Origin: an uncultured Acidobacteriota bacterium
GTDB lineage: Bacteria; Acidobacteriota; Terriglobia; Bryobacterales; Bryobacteraceae
DNA: 38,598 nucleotides
Direction: 5' to 3'
Assembly (NCBI GenBank): GCA_900696665.1
Contig: CAADGY010000209.1
Span: 1 to 38,598 of the forward strand
Part shown: positions 1 to 7,973 of the stretch, in pieces
Layout of the letters: the number at the start of each line of letters is the position of its first letter
How positions within the stretch are numbered: position 1 is the first letter of the stretch
Made by a program: the position numbers and the translations under genes
Notes under the pieces: model-generated
Database searches by the model: none
What the model was told of the DNA's origin: nothing
What the model saw: the letters and a program-made list of their open reading frames with translations, nothing else

Positions 1-26
1 AAACGGTATCAGAAGTACGCCCGCGC

Positions 27-341
27 GTGAGCGAAATCGCCGCACAAGCTTGCGATGTCAGCAAGATTGTTCGCGAGCAGGTGGATCAAATCCATCAGAC
101 TCTGAATGACGTGAATCATCGTGTACGGGACAAGGTACATCGAGTCGATGGAGTAGTGGACCACGCCGTCGATTCCGTAGATGAGGTAAAGAACAGAGCC
201 AAAAAAGCTGTTCTCAAGCCGGTTCGCGGTATCGAGGGGATTTGGTCCGGGGTACGCACGGCGGTCCTCACGTATCGGCGCAGGCACCAAACCAATGGGC
301 ACACGCAGCCTGCACAGGCTCCGCTGGGTCGCGAATTCTGA
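27..341 (+). CDS. Hypothetical helical protein, possibly 5'-partial
   Basis: This is a small charged protein of about 104 residues starting at a GTG. The frame stays open to the left window edge, so the true start may lie outside. The first 65 residues are rich in Val, Asp, Arg, His and Glu with a heptad-like pattern (repeated V-D-x-V/VDGVVDHAVDSVDEV), suggesting a long amphipathic helix or coiled coil. The last third is basic and Pro/Gln-rich. No catalytic motif or clear membrane segment is visible. It lies about 60 bp upstream of rpoN on the same strand. The pattern resembles small YtxH/apolipoprotein-like helical proteins, but this is only a resemblance and no function is proposed. Confidence 0.5.
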   Translation: MSEIAAQACDVSKIVREQVDQIHQTLNDVNHRVRDKVHRVDGVVDHAVDSVDEVKNRAKKAVLKPVRGIEGIWSGVRTAVLTYRRRHQTNGHTQPAQAPLGREF

Positions 342-399
342 CAAACTACCACCTTGTACAAGACTGAACCTGCCTTGTCCGAATGGTAGAATAAGTGCA

Positions 400-1959
400 A
401 TGAGTTTGCTGTCGCCAAGGCTCCAGTTAAAGGTTGCGCAGAAGCAGGTACTGACGCCCGGACTGGTGCAGATGGTTACAGTCCTGCAGCTAAACCGGTT
501 GGAGTTGCGTGAGATGATCAGCCAGGAGATCTCTCAAAATCCCGTCCTGGAAGAGAGTCTCGACGATTCGGAAGATCTTACACCAGCCGAAATCCAGACG
601 CTCCTCGAGACAGAACGGGTATCCGACCCCGCCGACAAGTCGATTTTGGAGGTATCCGACTCTCCGGTCACAGCCGAGTTTCCGGCGGGATTGGAGGTAG
701 AGCCCGACGGCCTGGGATCGCAGCCGGAGCGTGCGGCCGAGGTGGAGGCGGTAGAGGTAAAGAGCAGCGATCCGTTCGACGAGATTGATTTTGGGCAGTA
801 CTTCGATGAGTACCTGGACCCTGGTTTTAAGAGTCCTTCCGCCGAGACGATAGAAAAGCCGTCTTTTGAGACGTTCCTGTCGGCGCCGGTCACTCTGGGT
901 GATCATCTCCTGAGCCAGTTGAGTGTCATGGTGCTTCCCGAGGCGGTCCGCGACGCTGCGGATTCGATCATTGGCAATCTCGATGAAAATGGATATCTCA
1001 CGGTCACGCTCGAGGAGCTTGCCGCCGGAGGAAGCCATTGCCTCGCTGATTTGGAAGAGGCGCTTAAGGCCGTGCAGTCGCTGGACCCGGCGGGGATAGG
1101 CGCTCGCGACCTTCGTGAATGCCTTTTGTTGCAAATCGAAGGGCGGAACGGAAAGGGAGGGGTCGCCTGGCAGATTGTTTCCAGTCATCTGAAACTGGTC
1201 GAGACACACAATTTCCGAGAGCTTTCGAAGGTTCTCGGGCGGCCCATCGATCACATTCAAATCGCACTCGATGTGATCCGGCATCTGGACCCTCAGCCCG
1301 GCATGCGGTATTCGGGGCCAGGAGCCAGGCAGGTTGAACCTGATGTGTACATTAGCAAAGATGGGGAAGACTACCTCATTCAATTAAACGATGAGGATCT
1401 TCCCCAATTGCGATTGAACGGGCAGTACCGGAGGATGCTTGACCGCGAGAACGAGCCAAGCAAGGAAGTTCGCAACTACGTTAAGGAGCGGTACGCCTCT
1501 GCTCTTCAGTTGATAAAGAACATCGAACAGAGAAAGCAGACGATTCTGAGGGTATGCCATTCCATCGTACGCCGGCAGACCGGATTCCTGGAACACGGCA
1601 TCGAACACCTGAAGCCGATGATGATCAAGGAAGTAGCAGAGGAGATTGGCGTCCATCCCTCTACAGTGAGCCGTGCGGTGGCGAACAAGTATGCGCACAC
1701 ACCGCAGGGAGTCTTCGAGCTGCGCTATTTCTTTTCGGAAGCAGTGCAGGGCCCATCCGGCAGCGGCACCCCCCTGTTGCTGCTTAAGCGACGAGTGAAA
1801 AAGATGATCGAGGAAGAAGATTCACGCCGTCCGCTCACAGACGAGCAGATCACCGCGCGCCTGCAAAGCGAAGGTATTGAGGTCACACGCCGGACCGTGG
1901 CCAAGTACCGGGAAGATATGAAGATTCCGTCGACGCACCAGCGGCGGCTGCGCGATTAA
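400..1959 (+). CDS. rpoN: RNA polymerase sigma-54 factor RpoN
   Basis: Sigma-54 directs RNA polymerase to -24/-12 promoters and needs AAA+ activators to open them. The 519-residue protein shows the family order: an N-terminal activator-interacting region rich in Gln/Leu (residues 1-50, with LQLNRLELREMI and NPVLEE), an acidic low-complexity region II (about 50-150), the core-binding domain, a helix-turn-helix (IKEVAEEIGVHPSTVSRAV), and the C-terminal RpoN box (VTRRTVAKYRE) that reads the -24 element. The frame is open further upstream, but homology begins at MSLLSPRLQLK, so ATG 400 is chosen. No Shine-Dalgarno sequence is obvious. A TAGAAT hexamer ends 8 nt before the ATG, so a leaderless or very short-leader transcript is possible. 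hpf and rapZ follow on the same strand. Confidence 0.96.
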   Translation: MSLLSPRLQLKVAQKQVLTPGLVQMVTVLQLNRLELREMISQEISQNPVLEESLDDSEDLTPAEIQTLLETERVSDPADKSILEVSDSPVTAEFPAGLEVEPDGLGSQPERAAEVEAVEVKSSDPFDEIDFGQYFDEYLDPGFKSPSAETIEKPSFETFLSAPVTLGDHLLSQLSVMVLPEAVRDAADSIIGNLDENGYLTVTLEELAAGGSHCLADLEEALKAVQSLDPAGIGARDLRECLLLQIEGRNGKGGVAWQIVSSHLKLVETHNFRELSKVLGRPIDHIQIALDVIRHLDPQPGMRYSGPGARQVEPDVYISKDGEDYLIQLNDEDLPQLRLNGQYRRMLDRENEPSKEVRNYVKERYASALQLIKNIEQRKQTILRVCHSIVRRQTGFLEHGIEHLKPMMIKEVAEEIGVHPSTVSRAVANKYAHTPQGVFELRYFFSEAVQGPSGSGTPLLLLKRRVKKMIEEEDSRRPLTDEQITARLQSEGIEVTRRTVAKYREDMKIPSTHQRRLRD

Positions 1960-2009
1960 ACCCCATATACGCGCACTTTCAGAATTTCTCCACACAGGGA
2001 GGCAATCAG

Positions 2010-2585
2010 ATGAAAGTCACCTTTACCGGCAGAAACGACGAACTTCCCGCCGTTCAGCGGGCGAAGTTGGACGTGAAGTTACGCAAGATTGCGAAATTGT
2101 TCGATGGCAAGAAGGGCGAACGCGAGGCGCACGTGATCCTCAGTTCCGAGCGTCATCTCCATCACGCCGAAATTACTGTGAAATTTTACGATCATCAGGT
2201 CATCGGAGTGCACTCCGACCCCGACTTGTTTACTGCCATTTCCGGCGCCATCGACAGGGCTGAAAAGCAGATTCTACGGTTGAGAACTAAATGGCGCGAT
2301 ACCAAACGGGGCCCCAAAGATATCTGGGCCGATGAAAACGAAAGTGAAGTCGCGCCGGTCTCCACGCGCTCCGTGGCCGCTGAACTGGAAACGGAGGATG
2401 GCGCGGCCGGCCGGACGGTGTTCCGGGTGAATCATCATGAAACCCGAAAGCCCATGACACTCGAAGAGGCGCTTCTCCAGATGGACCGGAACCTCGACTA
2501 TATCGTGTATCGCGACTCTGAGACGGATCGCGTTTCCGTGCTCGTCAGGCGTCGCGACGGCAACTTCGATCTGATTGAGTCCTGA
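2010..2585 (+). CDS. hpf: Ribosome hibernation promoting factor, long form
   Basis: This protein binds the 30S decoding region and dimerises ribosomes into inactive 100S particles when growth slows. At 191 residues it is a long-form HPF. The N-terminal S30AE/RaiA domain (residues 1-105, opening MKVTFTGRNDELP and containing the DPDLFTAISGAIDRAEKQI helix) is followed by an acidic linker and a C-terminal dimerisation domain (about 130-191, MTLEEALLQMD and YRDSETDRVSVLVRRRDG). An aggaggc-like ribosome site (gggaggca) lies 7 nt before the ATG. It sits 50 bp after rpoN and 8 bp before rapZ, the usual rpoN-hpf context in many bacteria. Confidence 0.95.
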   Translation: MKVTFTGRNDELPAVQRAKLDVKLRKIAKLFDGKKGEREAHVILSSERHLHHAEITVKFYDHQVIGVHSDPDLFTAISGAIDRAEKQILRLRTKWRDTKRGPKDIWADENESEVAPVSTRSVAAELETEDGAAGRTVFRVNHHETRKPMTLEEALLQMDRNLDYIVYRDSETDRVSVLVRRRDGNFDLIES

Positions 2586-2593
2586 CACTCTGA

Positions 2594-3484
2594 ATGGCAC
2601 GAAAGGCCAAGGTCTCCAAGAAGGAAAAAGCTCCTCAACTCGCGATTATCACGGGGCTGAGTGGTTCGGGGAAAGGCACGGTGCTTAAGGCACTGGAGGA
2701 TCTTGGCTACTACGCGGTCGACAATCTGCCCGTGGAACTGATTCCGAAGTTTGCGGAGTTAGTTTCCGATTCTTCAAACATCCGGTCGGCCGCCCTCGTT
2801 GTCGATGTTCGGGAGGGTGACGCGCTGCGGCAATTCCCCGCGACCTACGCAAAGATCCGCAAAAAGGTGAACGTCACCACCTTGTTCCTCGATGCAGATA
2901 ACGATGTGCTCATACGCCGATTCAGTGAGACACGGCGGCCGCATCCGCTCGGAGTGGATACTTCGGTGATGAGCAGTCTTGAAGCGGAACGAGCGATGCT
3001 CCAGCCGATTCGGTCTTTGGCGGATCATGTCATCAACACCTCGAAGTTCACCGTCCACGAACTGCGCCGGACAATTCACGAGAAGTTTCAGGACGCAAGT
3101 GAGGGATCGAAGATCATGGTGTATGTCAACAGCTTCGGCTTCCGGCACGGAGTTCCGCCCGATAGCGATCTCGTATTTGACGTGCGCTTTCTTCCGAATC
3201 CGAATTACATCCCTGAATTCAAGGCGCTCAGCGGCCGCCACCCGAGAGTGGCGCGGTATATCCGATCGTTTCCGCAAACGGTGGAATTTATTGACAGGAT
3301 TTCCGAACTCTTGATTTACCTGCTGCCGCACTACATACAGGAAGGCAAGAGTTATCTTACGATTGCCTTCGGCTGCACAGGCGGGCGGCACCGCTCTGTC
3401 ATGATCGCGGAGGAAATCCGTAAACGCCTTCTTCGGGCGGGCTATAAGGCGAAAGGCACACACCGGGACGTGCTCGTGAGCTGA
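2594..3484 (+). CDS. rapZ: RapZ family P-loop nucleotide-binding protein
   Basis: RapZ (YvcJ family) is a P-loop protein. In E. coli it acts as an RNase adapter controlling glucosamine-6-phosphate synthase, and in other phyla its role is less clear. The 296-residue product carries Walker A GLSGSGKGT (about residues 21-29) after a basic N-terminus (ARKAKVSKKEK). It then has the VDVREG and ETRRPHPL segments and the conserved C-terminal block FGCTGGRHRSVMIAEEI, which marks the family. Length matches the usual 280-300 residues. It starts 8 bp after hpf, so rpoN-hpf-rapZ are probably one transcript. The PTS IIA gene (ptsN) often placed between hpf and rapZ is absent. Confidence 0.94.
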   Translation: MARKAKVSKKEKAPQLAIITGLSGSGKGTVLKALEDLGYYAVDNLPVELIPKFAELVSDSSNIRSAALVVDVREGDALRQFPATYAKIRKKVNVTTLFLDADNDVLIRRFSETRRPHPLGVDTSVMSSLEAERAMLQPIRSLADHVINTSKFTVHELRRTIHEKFQDASEGSKIMVYVNSFGFRHGVPPDSDLVFDVRFLPNPNYIPEFKALSGRHPRVARYIRSFPQTVEFIDRISELLIYLLPHYIQEGKSYLTIAFGCTGGRHRSVMIAEEIRKRLLRAGYKAKGTHRDVLVS

Positions 3485-3494
3485 GCGCGCGCTA

Positions 3495-4355
3495 TCAGCC
3501 GCCCGCTGCTTTGGTAGTGGGTCTCTTGCGTCCTTTTGAAGTTTCGGCTGTGCCGCTCAACTGAGCCGCCTTTCCGGCGGGCTTTTTCTGCTCCGCCGAA
3601 TTCAGGCTCTTTTGCAGCGCTGCCATGAGGTCAATCACCGGTGCAAGTTTCCTTTGTGGAGTCGCAGTCACCTGCATGCCCTCGCCCTTCGCCTCGATTA
3701 ACTCCAGCACACGCTTCTGATATTCGTCATGGTATTTGGCCGGCTCGAACGGACTTGCCAGACTGGCTACCAACTGCTCCGCCAACTGGATTTCCTGCGG
3801 CTTCAACTCGACGTTGGTCTGCCGGCCGTATTCGGGCACCGCACGAACTTCGTCCTCATAGTACATTGTGTGCATCGTCAGACCCTCTGCCTTCGGACGG
3901 ATGACGACAGTGTATTCGCGCTGATGCATTCCCACTTTCGCCAGAGCCGCGAACCCCGTCCGTTTCATCGTTTCAAGCAGCAGTTGATAGGCTTTTTTAC
4001 CCGGGTCTTCCGGAACGATGTAATAGGACGTATCGAAATACAGGGGATCGATTTCGTCCAGTTTTACGAACTCCAGGATCTCCATCGTTTCTGTGGAGGA
4101 TGGAGCAATCTTTTTGAGTTCGTCATCTTCCACCGTCACATAGCGGTCTTTGTCGATCGCGTAGCCTTTGACGATCTCGGAACGTTCGATTGTCCGTTCA
4201 CAAGTTGGACAAAAGATCTGTTGTTTGATCCGCGTGTTGCAGGGCGCGTGGATCTGGTTAAAACTGACCCGCTCACCTCTTGCCGCCGCGAACAGGCGGA
4301 CTGGAATCGAGATGAGCCCGAACGTAATGTAGCCCTTCCATACTGTAGAAGCCAT
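3495..4355 (-). CDS. ku: Ku protein, non-homologous end joining
   Basis: Bacterial Ku forms a homodimeric ring on DNA double-strand ends and recruits LigD for end joining. The 286-residue product opens with the typical MASTVWKGYITFGLISIPVRL and continues with the Ku70/80 beta-barrel core: the Cys-rich stretch (CNTRIKQQIFCPTCER), VEDDELKKIAPSSTETMEI, and YEDEVRAVPEY. It ends with a Lys/Ala-rich tail (about residues 250-286) like the DNA-contacting C-terminal extensions of bacterial Ku. The frame extends 11 codons upstream, but ATG 4355 has a purine-rich ggagagggag ribosome site and matches the family start. It converges with rapZ, with a 10-bp gap between stop codons. No ligD is in the window. 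Confidence 0.96.
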   Translation of the reverse strand: MASTVWKGYITFGLISIPVRLFAAARGERVSFNQIHAPCNTRIKQQIFCPTCERTIERSEIVKGYAIDKDRYVTVEDDELKKIAPSSTETMEILEFVKLDEIDPLYFDTSYYIVPEDPGKKAYQLLLETMKRTGFAALAKVGMHQREYTVVIRPKAEGLTMHTMYYEDEVRAVPEYGRQTNVELKPQEIQLAEQLVASLASPFEPAKYHDEYQKRVLELIEAKGEGMQVTATPQRKLAPVIDLMAALQKSLNSAEQKKPAGKAAQLSGTAETSKGRKRPTTKAAGG

Positions 4356-4574
4356 TCCCGCTCCCTCTCCATGCAGGCAAATCGTCAAAGCGCCTGCACA
4401 TTACGGCCTGTAAAGTTTGCCACTTTTCGTCCCCAGTCGTGACGATCTACTAATACGCAGGCTCGTAAGGCCATCATAGCTGATGACTTACCTTTTGGTC
4501 ACGTGCTTGCACCGTTTGAAATCGATTGAATGAGCCGCGGGAATAGGGCGGCGCTGAAACTCTGGAGGCAAACC

Positions 4575-4739
4575 ATGCTGGGTTGGTCGGTCGCGTTCTT
4601 TCTGATTGCCTTGGTGGCTGCGGTGTTCGGATTTACGGGTATCGCCGCTGCGACGGCCGGAATTGCTAAGGTTCTCTTCTTTCTTTTCGTGGTCGTATTT
4701 TTGGTCACGCTTGTCATGGGCGTCGCGAGAAGGGCCTGA
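4575..4739 (+). CDS. DUF1328-type small membrane protein
   Basis: This 54-residue, almost entirely hydrophobic protein has two predicted membrane helices (MLGWSVAFFLIALVAAVFGF and AKVLFFLFVVVFLVTLVMGV) joined by a short Ala/Gly/Thr turn. This is the DUF1328/YtjA pattern, in which one-gene stress-linked membrane peptides of 50-60 residues are typical. The frame reaches back to 4530, but ATG 4575 has a ggaggc ribosome site at the right distance and gives the usual family length. The biochemical role of the family is unknown. It sits among other stress-type genes (Ku, SRPBCC membrane protein), so a membrane-stress role is a reasonable inference only. Confidence 0.85.
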   Translation: MLGWSVAFFLIALVAAVFGFTGIAAATAGIAKVLFFLFVVVFLVTLVMGVARRA

Positions 4740-4753
4740 GGGGCTCTGTCTGC

Positions 4754-4939
4754 TTGGGCGCCGGCGTAAATATTACATTGGCGGAGGAAAAACACCATAG
4801 CTGGGAAGAACCGGCGGACTTCGCACAGACAGACAAGCCGACGCCCAAGACTCGCAACCGTAGTAGTTGGGACCGCCACGGAGATGAAGAGTTCGCCGAA
4901 GGCGTACACAAACCGGCCGGCGGGGACGCGGGCAGATAG
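4754..4939 (+). CDS. Possible small hydrophilic protein
   Basis: This is a 61-residue frame starting at TTG 4754, or at TTG 4778. The product is hydrophilic and rich in Glu, Asp, Lys, Thr and Pro (HHSWEEPADFAQTDKP, then DRHGDEEFAEGVHKPAGGD). Third codon positions are mostly G or C, as in the neighbouring genes, which is the main reason to list it. No domain is recognised, and the starts lack a convincing ribosome site. It would follow the DUF1328 gene by 14 bp. It may instead be non-coding spacer. The 4740-4978 interval holds nothing else recognisable. Confidence 0.3.
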   Translation: MGAGVNITLAEEKHHSWEEPADFAQTDKPTPKTRNRSSWDRHGDEEFAEGVHKPAGGDAGR

Positions 4940-4978
4940 TCCTGCCTGTGAGGAGAGACGGGGAGAGGCCCGCCTGCT

Positions 4979-5803
4979 CTACAGAACCTCCGGCGTCCAG
5001 GACGGCGGGTCGCTCGCGGGAAATGACTCCTGGGAAGACTCGAGCACTGCGTCCGGGTCCCATCCCCGCGCAGATCGTTTGTCGTACTTACGTGCCATTC
5101 CTCCGCGAGGTTGTCCCTCGGTTGGGGCAATTTCGCCGGTTTCCATCAATTGCTTCAAGCGCCGCAGATCTTCGGCGATAAGCGTTCCAGGATCGTCGCC
5201 AAACAACTTGGCGATGGCCGCACCCAGGTAACCGGCCGGAGGATTGTACTGAAGCGAAACCTTCACCACCGTTCCATCCCCGTTGTGCGCGGGCTCGAAC
5301 CGTACGGACCCGGCTACGTCCACCGTCGATCCCTCGAGTGACTGCCATCCGATGACCTGGTTCTCGATCTCGTTCACGATCTCCGCATCCCACTCGATCG
5401 TCCGGCCGGCAGGCGCGGTTACTGCCCAATGGGAGCGATTTCCATCGACGGTTACGGACCGGACATTCTTCATCACGCCGGGCAGGTTCTCAAAATTCCG
5501 CCAGAAATGAAACAACTCCTCCGCCGGCTTATCGATCGTGATCGATTCATCCACCCGTACGCCGAGCTCATACGGCAGCCCCTCCCGCCGGTGGCCCTCA
5601 CAGGTGTTGACACCCAAAGCCTGGTAGAGCATGCAATGTCCAGTGAAGGCACGCTCTAACAACATGCCGCCCGCAGCGGCAATGGAAAAACCCGGCGCGC
5701 CGCGGCGCTTGATGCCGTAAGCGATCATCGCGCTTCCTGCAATAAGCGAGGCCATCCGCTCCCTACTACCGACGTTGCAGGAGGTGAGCTTTATCGTGTT
5801 CAT
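4979..5803 (-). CDS. DUF2892/SRPBCC fusion membrane protein
   Basis: The 274-residue product has two parts. The N-terminal 80 residues (SRERMASLIAGSAMIAYGIKR, FSIAAAGGMLLERAFTGHC) match the two-helix YgaP/DUF2892-like membrane hairpin. Residues 95-240 form a polyketide cyclase/dehydrase-like SRPBCC domain: ESITIDKPAEELFHFWRNFE, LPGVMKNVRSV, WDAEIVNEIENQVIGWQS, and a C-terminal helix EDLRRLKQLMETGE. A hydrophilic tail ends with SFPASDPPSWT, a short motif recurring at the C-termini of diverse soil-bacterial proteins. ATG 5803 is preceded by agaaagga. The frame is open upstream, but that part overlaps a decayed DUF72-like gene. A membrane-tethered hydrophobic-ligand binder is the likely role; the substrate is unknown. 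Confidence 0.88.
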   Translation of the reverse strand: MNTIKLTSCNVGSRERMASLIAGSAMIAYGIKRRGAPGFSIAAAGGMLLERAFTGHCMLYQALGVNTCEGHRREGLPYELGVRVDESITIDKPAEELFHFWRNFENLPGVMKNVRSVTVDGNRSHWAVTAPAGRTIEWDAEIVNEIENQVIGWQSLEGSTVDVAGSVRFEPAHNGDGTVVKVSLQYNPPAGYLGAAIAKLFGDDPGTLIAEDLRRLKQLMETGEIAPTEGQPRGGMARKYDKRSARGWDPDAVLESSQESFPASDPPSWTPEVL

Positions 5804-5938
5804 GGCTGTGTCCTTTCTACCCTTCGCTCTATGAGATCTTTGAGTTGTCCCGCGTTGTCGGCGGCAAACGCCGATTGATCGTTGTCGAAGTAAACAAGTA
5901 CCGCCTTTAAGCACGCTGGCCCAAGCCATCACCCGCGT
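5800..5938 (-). pseudogene. Decayed 3' end of a DUF72 (YecE-like) gene
   Basis: Reading the minus strand just upstream of the SRPBCC gene gives LVYFDNDQSAFAADNAGQL, then a short basic end, with a TGA overlapping the next ATG (ATGA). The FDND...A..NA..L pattern matches the C-terminal signature of DUF72 proteins (Y-F-N/D-N-D...A..DA..L). About 35 residues of the frame are open before a TGA. A plausible continuation (RVMAWASVLKG, like the W-A segment that precedes it in DUF72) lies in another frame, so a frameshift is implied. The rest of the gene is not found. The remaining spacer up to the accC stop at 6119 holds nothing recognised. Confidence 0.45.
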
Positions 5939-6118
5939 AGCCCGGCATGCGAGTCCTGCTGCTGAGTCGCTGCCCGCGAGGGGGCGAGCTCGAGACCATA
6001 CCGTTCCATCACGAAAGGCTCACGACGTCATTGCGCCGGCGCCTGCGTGCACTACATGTTTTGAGACGCTGAATTGATGGAATTGTTTCGGGGTGGATGG
6101 ATGGCGCCCGGACCCGGC

Positions 6119-7471
6119 TCAACTTCGGCCGGACGTCATAAAACGGTTTACGAAGTGAGTGTCGAACCTGCCGGCGATGAAATCCTCATCCGCCATAATG
6201 CGCTGGTGTAACGGAATTGAAGTATAAATGCCCTCGACAACAAACATATCGAGGGCGCGGTTCATTCGCGCGATGGCTTCGTTCCGGTCGCGCCCGCAGG
6301 CAACCAGTTTTGCCAGCAGCGAATCGTAATACGGCGGTATGACACTGCCGGTGTACGCGGCGGTATCCACGCGGATGCCAACGCCGCCCGGAAGGTTCAA
6401 TCCCGTGATGCGTCCCGGCGATGGGGCGAAGGTCTTCGGGTGCTCGGCGTTAATGCGGCATTCGATGGCATGACCCCGAATGACAACCGGTTCGCGAAGG
6501 ATGCTGGAGAGTGGGACTCCGGCGGCGATCAGAATCTGGGCCTTCACGACATCGACTCCGGTAACAAATTCCGTCACCGGATGTTCAACCTGCACTCGCG
6601 CGTTTACTTCGATGAAGTAAAGATTGCCGTGCTCGTCCATAAGAAATTCGACGGTTCCGGCATTCGTGTAATCGACGTCGGCCATTGCCTTCGTGAGCCG
6701 CGTGCTGATGTCTTCGCGGAGTTCCTGCGAGACTGAAGGCGAGGGTGCCTCCTCAATCAACTTTTGGTGCCGCCGCTGAATGGTGCATTCGCGCTCTCCG
6801 AGAATGCGTACATCTCCGCGCTCGTCGGCCAGCACCTGAAACTCGATATGCCGCGGCGATTCGATGAACTTCTCCAGGTACATGTCGGGGCAGGAGAAAC
6901 TGGCTGCCGCTTCCTGTTGCGCCTGCGTGAACAGGACCGGCAAGTCATCGGGTGATGTAACTACGCGCATGCCGCGTCCGCCGCCTCCAGCGGCAGCCTT
7001 CAACATCACGGGATAGCCAATCTGCCGCGCCAGTTCCAGCGCCTCATCAGGTCCGCTGAGCACCCCGTCGGAACCAGGCAACACCGGAATGCCGGCTTCT
7101 TTCATCGCCTGCCGGGCGCACTGCTTCAGGCCCATGGTGCGAATCACATTTGGTTTGGGGCCGATGAACTTAATTCCGGAATCCGCACAGACCTCGGCGA
7201 AATCGGCGTTTTCGCTCAGAAAGCCATAGCCGGGATGGATAGCCTGTACATTGGTGATTTCCGCAGCGCTGATCACGGAGGGAATGTCGAGGTAGCTACG
7301 GGAGCTCTTCGCCGGGCCGATGCAAATCGCTTCGTCGGCGAAACGCACATGCAGGCTGTGCCGGTCGGCTTCCGAGTACACAGCCACCGTGCGGATGCCA
7401 AGCTCTTTGCAGGCGCAGACAACACGAAGGGCGATTTCGCCCCTGTTGGCGATCAGAATCTTGTCAAACAT
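6119..7471 (-). CDS. accC: Biotin carboxylase subunit of acetyl-CoA carboxylase
   Basis: AccC uses ATP and bicarbonate to carboxylate the biotin on AccB, the first half of malonyl-CoA formation for fatty acid synthesis. The 450-residue product starts [17 protein letters not shown]. It shows the biotin-carboxylase N-domain, the [14 protein letters not shown] segment, the ATP-grasp glycine loop ([11 protein letters not shown], about residues 160-169), and the catalytic [14 protein letters not shown] block. The frame runs 27 codons further upstream into accB, but ATG 7471 matches the family start. It lies 7 bp after accB. Length and motifs look intact. An acyl-CoA carboxylase of another specificity is possible but less likely next to a short accB. 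Confidence 0.96.
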   Translation of the reverse strand: MFDKILIANRGEIALRVVCACKELGIRTVAVYSEADRHSLHVRFADEAICIGPAKSSRSYLDIPSVISAAEITNVQAIHPGYGFLSENADFAEVCADSGIKFIGPKPNVIRTMGLKQCARQAMKEAGIPVLPGSDGVLSGPDEALELARQIGYPVMLKAAAGGGGRGMRVVTSPDDLPVLFTQAQQEAAASFSCPDMYLEKFIESPRHIEFQVLADERGDVRILGERECTIQRRHQKLIEEAPSPSVSQELREDISTRLTKAMADVDYTNAGTVEFLMDEHGNLYFIEVNARVQVEHPVTEFVTGVDVVKAQILIAAGVPLSSILREPVVIRGHAIECRINAEHPKTFAPSPGRITGLNLPGGVGIRVDTAAYTGSVIPPYYDSLLAKLVACGRDRNEAIARMNRALDMFVVEGIYTSIPLHQRIMADEDFIAGRFDTHFVNRFMTSGRS

Positions 7472-7478
7472 GCAGGGG

Positions 7479-7955
7479 CTAGTTCGTTTTGATCGTAAAC
7501 AGAGCTTCTCCGTATTCCACGGGATGGCCGTTTTCCACCAGTTTTGCGACAATCGTGCCGCTTACTTCCGCCTCGATTTCGTTCATCAATTTCATGGACT
7601 CAATAATGCAAAGGACTTTCCCTGGCTGAACATGATCTCCGACCCGTACGAATGCCGGCGCGTCGGGAGCGGAGGCTTCATAGAAAGTTCCAACGATCGG
7701 AGCCTTTACCAGTACGAGAGACGGATCGTCCGCCGGCAGCGCCGGCTCGGGAGAGGGCGGCGGCATCACCTGCGGCGCCGGCACGGGGTTGGAGATGGTG
7801 TATTGAACAGGCCCCGAGACACCGGTACTCATTTCCTGCGTCGTCATGAACGTGCGCCGGATTCGGACCCGGTTTTCTCCCCGTTGCAGTTCCAGTTCCG
7901 CTATTCCGCTGTCGGTCACAACCTGAATCAGTTCTTTGATTTCTTCTATGGTCAT
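7479..7955 (-). CDS. accB: Biotin carboxyl carrier protein AccB
   Basis: AccB carries the biotin that shuttles CO2 between biotin carboxylase and carboxyltransferase. The 158-residue protein has the usual AccB architecture. An N-terminal helical segment ([20 protein letters not shown], then [14 protein letters not shown]) is followed by a Pro/Ala-rich linker (about 50-80) and a C-terminal biotinyl domain with the lysine acceptor in ESMKLMNEI (Lys122). It ends [10 protein letters not shown]. It lies 18 bp after the M24 peptidase gene and 7 bp before accC, in a four-gene minus-strand operon. Confidence 0.96.
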   Translation of the reverse strand: MTIEEIKELIQVVTDSGIAELELQRGENRVRIRRTFMTTQEMSTGVSGPVQYTISNPVPAPQVMPPPSPEPALPADDPSLVLVKAPIVGTFYEASAPDAPAFVRVGDHVQPGKVLCIIESMKLMNEIEAEVSGTIVAKLVENGHPVEYGEALFTIKTN

Positions 7956-7973
7956 TTATGTTATCCGGGGCGA

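Noticed and set aside
490..1383. Long minus-strand open frame inside rpoN
   Set aside because: Antisense shadow of a strongly conserved sigma-54 gene; the translation shows no recognisable domain.
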